Positions 12,501 to 27,500 of a stretch of 64,000 nt of DNA are shown piece by piece (position 1 is the stretch's first letter; the number at the start of each line of letters is the position of its first letter). Below the pieces are notes generated by a model. The model ran no database searches and was not told where the DNA came from. It was given only the letters and a program-made list of their open reading frames with translations. The position numbers and the translations under genes are program-made. Origin of the DNA: Blastobasis lacticolella (Eukaryota > Arthropoda > Insecta > Lepidoptera > Blastobasidae); contig LR990050.1 of the NCBI GenBank assembly GCA_905147135.1, positions 20,334,001 to 20,398,000 of the forward strand, given 5' to 3'.

Positions 12501-15500
12501 CATACCACAACAACACAAACCGTGGTAAAAAACCCGATAATATGTGTGATGAAAGTATTCCCGTGGCAACTATGTTTTAAGATAAATTACAAACTGGGAT
12601 CATACAAATCTACAAACATGCACTTTCAAACTTTCGCATTTGTAATATTGTATATTTGGATCGTAGGCTAGGATATGATTAGTAGGACTACAAGATTTAC
12701 AAGCAGATAATAATGCTAATGAAACTTTTAAACTAGATGCCGAAGGCACAGGATCGGTCTTTCTGGAGATCCTTGGAGAAGGCCTTTGCCAAGCAGTGGG
12801 CCTCTTCCGACTGATATGACGATGACGATGATGAACTTTTAAACCTCAAAGACACACAAGTAATCAGTATCAATTTAGGCACCAGTCTCGCCCCAGAGCG
12901 AGCATACTGACCGTTGACGCTGTTGCTGATCGGCACGATGGAGCTGACGCTGAGGCCGGGGTAGTTGGTGCTCACCGCGGCCGCCGCCGCCGGGGCCCCA
13001 CCGCCTAAGCACAGGGTAACAATTAAGACAAAAAAAATTTATAACAGTCCAATAGTTCACTTCCCAAGACAAAATTCTTGAGAGGAGTTACGATTTTAAC
13101 TAGACATTTGTGGATGTCGTAGCGTGAGAATAGCACTCCTGTAGTATTTTTCACCACCTAACGGCAATCCTTAGGTATCTACAAGGCCAGCCATCTTTCT
13201 CTCTCAGTGTACCTGTACAGTAATATACACTTATACCGTAGGCAGTATTTGATTTTTTATAGCATAGTAATTGAGTACACAAGGCAGGTCAACGGCGTTA
13301 AAGTGGTACTTTAGTCGACACCTTTCGAGCGCCATCGACCTATTTCCGCGAGTGGCCGCCTGGAACCTGAGCCCGAAACCTGCGGATCTATCACAGATAA
13401 GAGTCTGGGCATGACAGTATTTTTAATTGGTATAAAGCAAACTCTTTAGTCGTACTATTTTATTGTCGAATTTGATGTGGTGTTCACTTGGATGAACTAT
13501 ACTGGTATAGTTGATCTAAGGGTACCTAACCGATAAAGTTCCACCATCACGAGGACCGTTTCGGTAAGTACGTTCGTTGTGACTATGCGAGGTTGGGTTG
13601 GGTCGCCAGCAAGGATCTATCACTATTTGTGTAGCAAGAAACTTGTAATCTATGAGATACAAGACATGCTGAAAATTATGCGGGGAACCGTGTATTTATA
13701 TAGTCGAGATGTAGAACGATCCGACATCACAAAGTTACGAGGAAAACTTTGTTTAGGTACATGCGAAATTCTGTAAAGTCTTGTGTTATTTTAATAACTA
13801 AATCTTGTTGGAATATACCTATATAGGATAAATATACAAACAGGAGCCCTGAAGCGCGAGCCAAGCAACAATAACTTCCTATTAACGAGCATGCGAAAAT
13901 GTTCGACTTTTATGAGATATAAATTCGTACTCGACGCGGAAGTGGCCGTAATCTATGAGCAAAAGCTATAAACCGGCTCAAGGGCGGCGAGGCAGCGTTT
14001 TTGCCCGCGACAGACAATCGTGGCTTTATCCGAGGCACAAAACGGGGCTGATGTCACAGAGTGACCTCACCGGCGACCGGCCAGCGTCGCGGGGCAGATC
14101 ATGTTGCGATCTATCGTCTTCCCCGAACCATTGAATTAACAAAACTAATATTACTATGTCAGTGCTAAAAATAACACTTACTCAGTGGATGGGTACGATA
14201 AAAAGGAAGTGGAGTATAAAAGTTCCGTTCTCCATTTATCGATTTTTAGGCCTTGCTCTAAAGCTTCTTTGGAAAGTTGTAGGTCATTTTCGTTTAGTAC
14301 CTCAAAAAGCGATCAATTAGTCAAATGAGCATCATAAATCAGCCTTAACTCTGACTCACGAACGCATTAGTAAGTAGGTGCACCTTCGCGCGTAAAGAAG
14401 TTATAGTTAGCCGTAACTCTTGCGGGTATCGTCTAGCCTGGAGTAGTAACTACGGCCGCGAAAAAGCTCGCTAATAAAAATCAATCAGAGCGGCCGTCAC
14501 GACACAGCGCATGGAAAAGGATCAGTGGAACGAGTTGGCAGTATTCTTGACCTATCTTTATATTCTTAATCATTCCGCAGGTATCGTCATTTAGTAACTA
14601 TTTAATAACGGAAGACACGTGAAATTATCGTTTTATCTTTAACTCGTTTTACTTTAGTTGTTTTGTCCTTCTAGGTTTATTGTATTGCAAATGATGTCAA
14701 TAATTATTAAAAAGTACAAAGACTTACAAAGTGGTAAACATCTTCTCACACAAATCAATAAAATGCGTGGGAGTGTAAATGATCAAAATCCAAGCGGCCG
14801 TACGTTTGCGGAGCATTTGCGACGCGAATGATGCATACCGATTACCAACGCCCACAGAATTCGAGGCGCGTACTTTTGTTTTGGTCGTTTGTACGAAGAC
14901 AGTACACTATTCCTTTTCTTTTGTACTATGTACTAGCTAAGAGCGTGGTAAATCATTGGCAGCGCACCTGCTGGCGTAATGGCGGCTACTACTACGGCTG
15001 CTCGCATTACTCATGCGCACCCGCGGCGAGTTCATTGCTCTACCTACCATTGGGTTGATACCAATGTCCGGGTGTCGGAGTACTTATTTATGAGTGTATC
15101 AGTTACTAAGTGATTGATTCTTTGTTACGCATTGAACCAATGAGTGTCTTCCAACGCGTATAAGGCTCGACTGCTGAGATCACGTGCTGCGGGTTCAGGA
15201 AAAAGGTCGCACTGGAGACCCAAGAAGCGAGCCAACGGCTTCTGAAGCTGTTTAGTTCGGCGCCAATGTTACTTTTCCGACAGCACAAACAAACAATGGG
15301 ATACCTCGAAGGCACCGCATGCGCTCCCCTTACGTTGCAGATGTCCTGGACGACGATGGCCCCGAACCATGACTGCTGTCTGACCATGTGCCTCTCTAGG
15401 CAATAAAATAAAAAAATATACGATCGTGCGAAGTACAAAGTGATGGAAGCCTTGTACTGGCTTGAACCAAGAGTGGCTACCATAACACCATAAAAAACAT

Positions 15501-18500
15501 AAGATGGGACACGTAAATATCGTTCTGGTGAGTCATTTTATCCATTGGTACATATCGAATTAAATTTCGTAGCGTCTTGGTAAGTATAATAACTCGTTGC
15601 GATAAGGACAAACTGAGCAGAAGGACAGATGTGAACAGTGCCTTTGTTATATCTAGTGACCACATTAAAAGTTTGTTTCAAGGTTTCTTATAAACTTGAT
15701 CTATTCTAAAACTGACATTGTTTATTATTTAAGCAGGTAGTGTTTATTTCGGTCACGATTGAAGCGCCGGCGACGCGGACGCGTCGGTGCACGCACACTC
15801 GCCGCCGCAACACCCATTTACATTCACTCCACTATTCGAATTCGAGGTTAAATCGTATCACGTTTTTTATTATTTATGTATGACCGTTACAATACTTTAC
15901 TTTATCAAAAATGCCTACGTCACTAGCGCTGCCCGATTCAGGTACTCGATTACCTGTAATGGGAGCCACGAGCAAGCGCGACCGATCCGCGCGCTATAAT
16001 TACGCCGGGCCGGCGTAGGGCCGCTCGTAAATTGCCCTCTTCCGTTGCTTTCACTATGCAAATAGAGATACCAACGAGTGATAGCCGACGTCATTGGAGC
16101 GGCGGCGACGCGGTGACGTCACGCGGGACACGCGCGGGGTCGATCGGGCGCAAATCACAAATCGACGGGACACCGAGCGTTATGTGCGGACGTTGTGATG
16201 TCATAAAACCCGCCGCACATCATCCCTAATAATCAGATATGTTATATTTTGATATATTTATGCCGCCTTATGTGTTTCTGCCGACAAGAACAATGCTTAC
16301 ATTGTTGTGTTCCGGCTTGAAGGATAAGGTAGCCAGCGAAATTGCAGGCATGAGGCATTTCATCTTGGTCCTCACAGTGACAACGAACCTGCGGTTACCT
16401 GCAACCGTAAAGTACAGGGGAGACCGGGGCGCAAACTTTCAGCAAGAGAAGTTTGCCAAATAAGTGCTTTACAAAATTTAAAGTTCAGAAGAGAAATTAG
16501 TTCCACCTTTTCCTATTACATATACATACATACACATTCACACGTCCCATAGAGGTAGACAGAGACTATCGAGTGCCACAAGTTCCACATTCACATATCT
16601 TTTCATGCATTTACGCCGGTTTAATACAAGCTATCACTAAAATATATGTCGTCGCGTGAAGGAAAGGGGTGTATCAGGATCATTTTCATCAGGGTGGTGA
16701 TATCAGTATTAGGTTGTATTCGTCCAGATAAATTAAAGAAAAGGTTCACATTTACTCCACTGTATTTATTCCATTTCATTTTTGCACATCACTTATAATT
16801 TCACTAGAATTCAGAGCGGTATTACAAATGTAGGCAGTTGAGGTAATTTACTTTCTTATTTCAAAGGTGATTTTAAAATTACTTTATTTTTAAACGTAAA
16901 TAACACTATCTATTAACGAACTTCAAACGTAAACAAACGAAATGTGGAGACAGTTTCAAGACGCGTCACTCCTCGGCGGCGGTCGCGCCAAGAATGGCCG
17001 CCACTCGGCCCGAGTCGTGCCGCCCCACCAGAGGGCGCACTCCCACTTCCGTTTTCATCGTCATGAGTCCGTACTATTGACCACATGAGTCCATACTATT
17101 GACCGTGATCCGTCACGGCCGTCCTGCTGTACACACGTCCTCGTGTGTAATCTGAAACATGAAAACCATAGCACAGTACTATATTCGCTCGGTCACTTCT
17201 GACCACAACACATCACCCAAATAAGTCTTATGAATCATGTGATTGGATCTATCACGACTGCATTAACCCACCAATTCTTCACATAAAACATACGTCCATT
17301 ATCATTTATCATACTAAACTTCTGTAGATTGAGAGATAACAACATCATCTTGTACATAAATTATTCTTTATAAGTTGCCGACATAAATTCAGCTACGACT
17401 TCAGTTCATTAGAGAGGCGTGACAAGGTATAACACCAGACTATGAACCGTATCACAATTACCACCAATGAAGAAGGTTTAATCATCGTCACCAGTGTTTT
17501 CCCCTTGATGCTCTTGTTGAGTGGGAAACAAGCCCCAATCACAGAGCTCGCGTATCGTCCCCGACGTCCATTACTGTAGGTACTTAGATTCACTACAAAT
17601 ATGTGACATACCTACATCAAATTTTCAGTACTCAGCAAAAGACCCAATGTTACTTCGAGTGGGATTGAAACACTCCTTCATTAAATGCCATATGATTTTT
17701 GGTCATCCGTCAGCGCCATCCTAATTTAAAAAGAATAAGTAATGTTACCATACAGGAGAAATGACACACAGGCGACGAACCACCACACGACGGACGCCAT
17801 CAGTCGGGCCGCCACGCAATCAGGCCGCCACGCAACCAGGCCGCCACGCAACTGGACCTGCACACAAGCGAAATACCACACAGACTAGATGCCACACAGG
17901 TTGGGTGTCACTCTGGTCAGTGCCACTCTAATCGTCAAACTATGAGTTTATTCATCATATATCCTGTATCACGTCTACCAAAGCACGATACAGGTAAGAT
18001 GTCACACACGGGTAAATTTCACAGAGGCAAAATGCCACACATAAAAATGCCACACCGGCGAAATGCCATACAGGTAGAATGCCTCACAGGCTAAATACCA
18101 CACAGACTATGCCACACAGGCGAAATGCCAAACAGGCGGGATGCCACACAGGCGGGAGCCACACAGGCGGGAGCCACACAAGCGGGAGCCACACAGGCGG
18201 GAGCCACACAGGCGGGAGCCACACAGGCGGGAGCCACACAGGCGGGAGCCACACAGGCGGGAGCCACACAGACGGGAGCCACACAGGCGGGAGCCACACA
18301 GGCGGGAGCAACACAGGCGGGACAAATAAATAGAAGCTGTCTATAAATTCTCAGCTCGTGGTCAATCCTTCGACCAAATCTGTACTAAGTCAGTGATAGG
18401 TAACAGTCTATCTGCTATCATAACCCGGTCAATAACGGTCTACGAGTTACACAACAAGTAATCGTCACAGATCCGAACAACTGTTTACGGTGTCATCTCT

Positions 18501-21500
18501 ACAAAAACATCAAAATAAAATAAAATAAAAATAAACATTATTTCTACTGCCCAATATCAAAACTAAATCAGAAGTTTAATAATAAGAAGCTCTCACGTCT
18601 ATTTGATACGCCAGTTATAGGTAACAACAGTCCATTTGTTGCCACACCAAAACTAAACAAGCAATAATTATCGTCATCGATTTTAACTGTTCGAACGAGT
18701 ATACTCTATCTAGACTTTACGTTACGTTTAAGCTCCCATTTTGAAACCATTTAACAATGTTTGTAATAACGAAGGCATCCCATATCCAGCCGCCTTCTAA
18801 AAAAATTACAAAATAAAATTTGCTATCTACAGCCACAACATCCGAGACTTTCGGGGCTCTTAGCCCAATGAGTCACACACATGACTCCCGGGTCACTCCA
18901 AGTCAGCCAAATAAATCTGGATGTTTGACCTCAACAACAATTCAGGTACTTAAAAACTTGTACTGGCAGAAGGATATGAAATCTCACCATTGCTTACACT
19001 GTCTCATCTTACTGGCACAACAACAGAACTCAAAATAGTTACTTTATATCAGTAATGAAGGAAATTTCAGTACTCGAAGCTAAAAATAATTTATAAAACC
19101 GGCTATTGAACTATCACCAAAATATCTGGACTTTCTCATCATCGTTATCGTTCAACACTTTCTCACAAAGCTTAAAACAACTACCTGCTATTAGCCACGC
19201 TCCCATAGCCTCCACCAGGCCGGTAAGCAACTATAAAACTCTCCCATAGGCTCCATTAGCCCACCATCACTGATAAAACACGACCTTCATCCGATGATGC
19301 AACAAATTTTGAGAAATCAAAACGATCACATAAATCTCATAAAAACCTCGGCTCGATAGTCGTCACGTATTGGGCTAGCGTCTTAGATTGATCCGTCTAA
19401 CAAAGTCTTTATCCAGGTCAAACTAAGTCACATTGACTTAGTACACATGGTTTTCGGTCGAACTAAGTCACAGGTTTACCTTTAGTTACTCAAAACATAA
19501 TTCGAAATTACCTACCGTCAATCAGTTCACTTACTCGTGTTTACTTTTTTTTTTTTCGTTAAATAACTTGATACTAATATAAAATTACGTTACTAACCAA
19601 ACTACCTTTTTTTTTGTAGTATTAAAAGAAACGTATATCGGTGATCCCATTTTTACCGCGGATATCTTATCTCTCTATTCTACAACATTGGGAAACTACA
19701 ACCACAATAACAAACATTATACTGAAATATGGAAAATTTCGTTCGAATTTCTCCTGTTAAATGTAAACAAACACGCTAATAATTTTTCTCTTTTTTTTAT
19801 CTTGATACATGTTTGCACCCTCCCGCTCGCATAGAAATCGCGGAGATCGCGGGGTCGTTATTGAATTTGCACATTCGAAGCCTATGTAAAGCCTATCCTA
19901 TCTCTGAGACAACATCCTAAAGTACACCAGCTAATTGTTCCACAAACTCACTGCTACGGCATCCCTGCCACACTGTTATTATCAAATATTTACTTAATCA
20001 GCAATCTGGAACGACTTATGGTGACGGGAAAAGTCGAAGGCAAGAGACCCAGAGGCCGAAGTCCGAAGAGATGGGTGGACCAAATATCCGAACGATTCAT
20101 CGAAACCGATGGAGACATGCAGTTTACCGAAGATGTCAGGATCCTCAGCAGTGAGGCAACGATCAAGAAGAAGAAGTCAGTCAGCAGCAGCACCACCATA
20201 ACTATGCTTACGTACTCAATTTATAAAAATAATAGCACTATGCTTTCCAAGTATTTCTTATTCTTGTTTTCTGATAACTGACGTGATGTTGGTAATACGT
20301 AAAATCATAGCGCACCATGTTTCAAGATGGTAAAATAATCTTAGATTAAATAACACTTTTTAAACACTGACATTGGGACGGATTTAACATAATTCTTACT
20401 ATTTTTGTGCAGTGATTTTTTTTTCTTAGTAACTTTCTATCAGACAGCCTACATTAATTGACATAGGTACCCGCAAAAGCTAACATTTTTAAACTTAGCA
20501 GTAGTTTTTGACATTTTTACCAACAAATTGTAACACTGACGTAACTGACGTTGTTTATGTTTTGTTTACGTTCTTTCTATTTGTAGTTTCACTAAAGATA
20601 CAAATAAACCTGCCATTCTCTCTACTAAGGGTATCAATAGTGTTTCTGTCAGAATACTTTTCTTAATTGTCAAAGTAAATAACTCCTAAAATCCGCTAGG
20701 GAGCCTCTTCAGCACAGGTTTTTACTAAATAATAATTATGTATAGGACTCACCAGATAGACAGGAACTGTTAATATCACATTTCTCAGTCATGTACACTC
20801 GCAGATTGTCTACCATCGTCGTCCCATGTTGAAACAATCACGTTGAGGCTACCAGTCCAGCGTTGCATTCCAATGTTGTTCTCGTAGGTGAAGCGAACCG
20901 TTGTGCACCATTGTTATGCAATAGAAGAAAATAATTGTATTAGTAAAACAAAAATTAAAAAAATAATATACACCGTTTTTAATTGTTTGATTTTATTTAA
21001 TCTGCAGAAATCTAAGCAATTAATTTACTTGTGGTGTCAAACCACACTGCTAAATGAATCTAAATGTAAGCGTTTACTTTAAAGTCATTGAATAAACTTA
21101 AGCTGGCTAATTTAGAACTACGCAAATTATTTAACTAACACAATTTTATATTTAAAAAGGAAAATATTTTACATGAGTAATCTAAATTAAATTTAACAAA
21201 AACAAAGAAGCCATACCAAAGTGCCGTCCATAGTAAGTTTCACTCGATTTTTAATAATGTTGTCGATATCACAGTGGTGCTCTCGAAGGCCCGGGGTCTG
21301 CCCTGACCATGACCCATTTGGTACAGATGATCTGCTGTTTACTTTATGAATCCCCCAATCTTTCTGACGAAGTCTTTGTCTTATATCTCGGGGTGTTTGG
21401 ACTCTTGGCTGCGCTTTGAACATGTTAAATCATTTTACATTTTAATGTAGGCAACTCAACTGGATCGAGTAATCACCTTTCTTTTATTATTACGCTTTCA

Positions 21501-24500
21501 CGTAGCGTATCTGCATTTTCTTTGTTGCTTTTCATCATACCATCTCTTGGGCGTTGCGTTCGTCATCACCGCTTCTGATGTCGTCGCGTGAAGGAAAGGG
21601 GTGTATCAGGATCATTTTCATCAGGGTGGTGATATCAGTATTAGGTTGTATTCGTCCAGATAAATTAAAGAAAAGGTTCACATTTACTCCACTGTATTTA
21701 TTCCATTTCATTTTTGCACATCACTTATAATTTCACTAGAATTCAGAGCGGTATTACAAATGTAGGCAGTTGAGGTAATTTACTTTCTTATTTCAAAGGT
21801 GATTTTAAAATTACTTTATTTTTAAACGTAAATAACACTATCTATTAACGAACTTCAAACGTAAACAAACGAAATGTGGAGACAGTTTCAAGACGCGTCA
21901 CTCCTCGGCGGCGGTCGCGCCAAGAATGGCCGCCACTCGGCCCGAGTCGTGCCGTCGAGACTCTGTCAGCACGCCCCACCAGAGGGCGCACTCCCACTTC
22001 CGTTTTCATCGTCATGAGTCCGTACTATTGACCACATGAGTCCATACTATTGACCGTGATCCGTCATATATATTCCTCGGTCTACGGCATCGGCTCGCGG
22101 TGGCCTTGAACCGTCCGCGTCAAATAATCGCGCCACACTTTGATGTCTTATTCCGAAAATTGGATATCGGGTAAAAGCTTGCGGGCGGCGCAGCCAACGT
22201 ATTCGCGCCGGGGCAGAAAATAGACTTCTAATAAATAAAAAATATGTTGGCTCAATATTTGCGTAGCCTGTTTTCATCATATCAACTTGCCATAATCACA
22301 GACTAAGTAGATATACTATGTATGCTGTTATCTAATAGTCCACTATTGTACTCGAGCGTCCTGTACATTAGCATAGACATTAGGGAAGGGTTTGTTTGAG
22401 ATAATCTCCACGCTCTAGTGGTGATTGTTTCAACCTAAAGTACCTATGTACAAAATAGCTATCCTGTACATCGATACGCGGTTTTCTATCAATATTTGCT
22501 TCGTACACCGTCTACTACTCGGCCATCACATTGTTGAGACAAAAGAAAACGACTTCTCATATTATGCCCTTTGGAGGTCCGAACATAAATTGAAATAGTT
22601 TTCTGAACTCTTTGAAAAGGTAGGCCGTATAATTTAGACGCCATGTATTGTTTAAAAACATGGCAACGCGTTCATACTGAATCAGTAGTTTAAAACGGAA
22701 ACCTTTTGTACGACTGCGTTATATACTCGTAAGGCATGATAAACTTTGGATATTAAACCGCAATTCTGTGAGACCAGCACCACCACCAGAGTACCTAGTA
22801 GTTTATAAAGTATTTTGACAAGCTTTCAAACATGCTATTGTAAAGAAAATTCTATGGACATGAAAACCTATTTATTTGATTCAAATATGAAGGGTAATAC
22901 GAGCGATAATAACACAACTAAATTCTGTCGAGATAATAGGCTTGCGGATTTTCAGTGTGCGTGCGAAAAGACCGTGGACCATTGGACCGTTTGCGAATTG
23001 GACACAATACGCTCATCATTTACTTAATTTTAATTTCCTGACATGTACCTGTAGATATTCTGTGACATTAGTTATATTTTGAGTTTATTGATACTTTTAT
23101 TAAGCATAGTTAACGAGAAATTATATTGGTTTTTTTTTAGAATAATCCCACTGCTTCATTTTGTACGCCGAAAGGCAGGTCGCAGCGGAACCTTTTTATT
23201 GTATTGTACTCCAACAATTTTTACCTGTATACCACAAATAAATACATTCATTCTACATTCATTCATACGCTTAAACGACCAAATCTACTTGTTTCTTCGA
23301 CTTGATTTGTTTGGAAGGTGTATTCAGTCAATACGATCGTGATCACCACTGGCACCACATAGGTGCCAGCCTAACAATGTGTCATCATTATCATCATAAT
23401 TTGTCATCTGTAAAGTGTGTGGTGCCAGCAGCTCAGCAGACAGGGAGTTCATTGTATGCCTAACTAACGCATATGTATTAAGTCCTCCAGTGGTTAAGCA
23501 TACATAAAACCTTCATCTTGGCTTTTGGCACGTTAGTATTAATATTCTTTGCGTTTCGGCACTATTACGTACATGTAGGCTTCGGTAAAAGGTACCATTT
23601 GTGACTCTCTAGCCCACATTTTCATTAGAAACAAGGGCAAACCAGAGAAAACGACATTACAACAAAATCAGAGAATTGTAAGCAACAGAGTTACGTAATA
23701 AGCCTACTGTTGTTCTTAATCAACTATCCAAATCCCAATAGCATGAAACTATCTCAGCAATGGCGGGCATCCCAATCACGCCGCCGCCGCCGCCGCCGCC
23801 GCGACCTTGCCCCGGATTGCGGTCTCTGCACTTGCAGAGGAAGTTCAATCCGCGCTAATGGACATTGGATCTAACTATAACCTACAGTACAATATTCCTA
23901 ATCAACAATAGACACAGGCCTTTGATGGGGTAATTGCTTGGTAGTGTTTGGCATTGGTAAGGTGTGTGATTTCAATGGAGGTCCTAATAATTTCATTTGC
24001 GTTTGAGACGCTCGCTGATGCTCACTCCATGTATAGAGTTTTTACTACTGATATTGGCAATATATACAACAAAAAATTTAATTATATATTCCCTAAACCG
24101 ACTCACAAACAAATTGAGTAACACAAAACGAGTTACTTGTAGTTATAACGCAAAATGTGTTGTAAATACAATAATAGGCCATTAAATCGATTACCGCGTT
24201 ACGAAAATAGCGCATTAAAGGCTATGTTTTAATCTTCTTATCGCGTGCATTCGCAATAATAAACGGCCATAATTTGCAGCATGATATGCCAGTGATAGCT
24301 GGCGGGTGTTGTAATTATCTGTGGAAGAGTGCGCCGTTGAATGTCAAGACGATTGGGAAACGAGGCACTCACGGCCGAGGCAACACCCGCCTTGGAAACT
24401 AATATTTGCCGTCGAGCTGGCACTTTTAGTCCACCTTATGACAGAAATGTTAAGCAACACATCTCGATCCATTCAATGTCGGATTGCGAACGCAACTTCA

Positions 24501-27500
24501 AACCGTCCGTCTGAGATAAAAACATCCTGTTCAAATAAGAAACGTTTTAATTCGCACAGAGATAGAAATAGCTTTGTGTGTTTACCCGTTTATGTTATGA
24601 CGGTTCGGTGAATACTATCGCTATTTCACAATCTGACTGATACTATAGTAATTTATCTTCTGTATTATGACTTTCGTCGTTTTAGCGATATCTTTAAACT
24701 GAAAGAAACTGAAAGTGAAGTTCAATAGACTAACGTTACTCGTACTATGATTTGATTAATTATTGTTATTGTCATAAAATCTTCTTGAATGGAGTCAGGC
24801 GCGGATCCAGGATTTGGTTGAGGGGGGGGGGGGGGGCAAAATTAAAAATCATAATTGTAGGTATATCAATGAAAGAATGTGTGAGTGAGCGGAGCGAGCT
24901 CGAAATTTTTGTCAATTTTGGTCTTAAACGCAATGGGTGATCTTCACAATAGTAATTTAAGGAAATCAATTAACGAGTGACCGCAACGAGCTGGCGATTG
25001 GCAAGACGAGCGAAGCGACTCTGACATTTTTGACATTTTGGGTCGCAAAAGTAGGTGTGATCAATTATTGATTGACCGAGCGGAGCAAGCTTGAAATTCT
25101 CGACAATTTGGGTTATAAAAGCCTGAGCGAGCGAAGCGAGCTCGTAATCTTTAATATTTTGGGTCTTAAAAGCAGGGGTGATCAATGAATGCGACCAGAG
25201 CGAGCTTGAAATTTGTGACATTTTTGGTCTTAACAGCAGTTGGTGATCCTCCCAATAGTAATTTAAGGAAATCAATGAATGAGTAAACGCAACGAGCTAG
25301 GCGAATGACAATAAATGTATCAGAGATGTATGAATGAGCGAGCGAAGCGAGCTCGAAATCTTTGATATTTGGGTGACTAATGAATTAATGAACAAAAAAT
25401 TTTTTAAATTTTGGCTTAGGTAATAACAGTTATTTTAATTATTGAATGAGCAATCTAGCGCGCACGACACTTTTAGCATTACGGTTCTTAAAAGCTGGGG
25501 TGATTGTAAAAATGAATATTTGAACGAGCGCAGCGAGCTCGGAATTTTAAGTTCAAAAAGATTGGTGAATAGTAAAAAAAATCGAAAGCAAATAAATCAG
25601 AGACCAACGTGAGCTCGAAATTTTTGACATTTCTGCTCTAAAAAACTGGAGTGATTGATAAAATTAATATAATAATTGAGCGAGCGCTGCGAGCTTGGAC
25701 TTTTTGGTCTTTTGGCTCACAAAACCGTGGGCAAATACGACGTCAGAGCTCAAGGGGGAGCAATTGCACCCATTTCCCCCCCCGCCCCTAGATCCGCGCT
25801 TGAATGGAATGTGCATGTACGTTTTCTAACGTATACGTTCGTTTGCGTGCGTACACGTATCCGTGCGTGGGTGTACGTGCTCGTGTGTATTTTGCTAATA
25901 GAACGGCCTCTCAGGAAGTTCACTCCGAATAAGTGCTAGAGATAGGCGGTAATTAACGTCACGGTAGCATCGCTGCGACTTTTCTAGAAGCATCTATGCT
26001 ACAAAAACGCGTCATAACATATAGAACGATAACAAGCACCGGGAGGTGCTGTCAGTCTCTTTTCATCAATAGTTTCCCAATCGGCGGCATTTTAGGACAA
26101 CAATGAATGTTGCGTAAAAATATACTAACACGCCGCCGACACTAATGACGTTATTTATCGCCCATCTTTAGCATTTTATTCGAATGAAGTTCTTGAGAAG
26201 CAGTCCTATTATCAAACTAATCAGGGAATACGGGCATACGTGGCCGCGTGGTATCCGGCAGAGGAGAATAGCACTAACCCCTTACATTCGTGGGTTGTAC
26301 AAGACGACTAATGTTTTCGGGGCAAAAGATATAAGAGTGTCTGTAGATTGAAAAATGGGCAGCAACGTTTTCCAATGCTATATTAATAACACTGCAATCT
26401 CCAACCCGCGCCAAGGGTGGAGATTATGGCTACAACCTCCCCTTCCGTGAGAGAGGTCCTGAGTCCTGCAGTGGACTGTTACGGGCTGTGATATTGAACA
26501 GTCATACTCACCGATGACGACGCTGCAGGTGTCCATACACTCCTGCTGTGTGAGGAAGTTGTTCCGGTTCCCGCGGCAGCCGCCGTAGCTGAATGGCACG
26601 CACATGCCCTTGGGCGCCGCGAACGCCCAGCGCTGGTACAGCCCGCGGCATGGACCCACCTCCGGCTCCTCCATGCATATGCCTAAGGGTGGGGGATCTG
26701 CGTTACCGGCTGTATCTAAAACTGTGGCGTGAACCCTTATTTTAACTTAATGCGTAGATGTTCTGAAAGTTACTTCAAGAGGCTTTCGAGGGTGGAATCT
26801 CGAGGTGAAAACCTCTCGATTTTATCTAGACTCTGGATGAATGCCTTTACAATACTTATAATATTTACTTATTGTGTGTGGCTAATGTGACCGCATGGAG
26901 GTTAATAGCACCAACGAGATTCTTTCACTCACGAATGAGTCGTACAAGACGATTTTCTTAAGTTTTTTAAATACCACTAAGGTGGCAAACAAACGTACAA
27001 TTTGATTATTATAATCTATTGTGTTATCTTACAGTTTTCTGTCTTTGAACTTTACGAAGAGATCACCACGTCATTCATGAATGTAATGTCAGCTACTTTG
27101 AATTAGATTTATGCATTCGTATGCTCATATAAAACACGTGCCTATTCTACCTATCAATATGTGTAGGTGTACATACACGCACTCAAAACTTACTTCAGTA
27201 TTAGGTTCATAACGACCAACAGATGTTTCCATAAACGCTGATAATTTAGTAACAACAGAAACAAATTAGTTCTATATTTTAGCTGATGCCCCATCTTAAC
27301 ATTGACGCGACTCGTAAACTAAGCAATTAACTCCAGCGATTCGCCCGCCGCGGCGGCCGGCTCTCACAAAGCCGTTGACGCGAACGCATAAACCGAACAT
27401 ATTGGAGTTATTCAAGTCGTGTCGCGGCCATTCCCTGCAGATGTGGTCGTGAGAATAACAATTACTACTCATTTCGTACCGCGGCAGCATCGCTATTGTT

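Larger units (their letters stand above)
13005..26511 (-). other. F-spondin intron 12 (13.5 kb)
   Basis: The largest intron. It contains a LINE tail (15117-15410), two near-identical 470/489-bp repeats (16646, 21578), a 15-bp satellite (18143-18322) with a degenerate lead-in, an RTE fragment (19985-20180), a 1-kb transposon with a target duplication (24794-25799) and a repeat at 26385. Two CpG-rich islets (15760-16220, 22065-22210) are unexplained. The rest is AT-rich and unassigned. Confidence 0.65.

Noticed and set aside
18079..18346. Repeat proteins of GSHTG / ATQAG / CVAPA type on both strands
   Set aside because: They are translations of the 15-bp satellite in all frames, with no start context, splice structure or homology.
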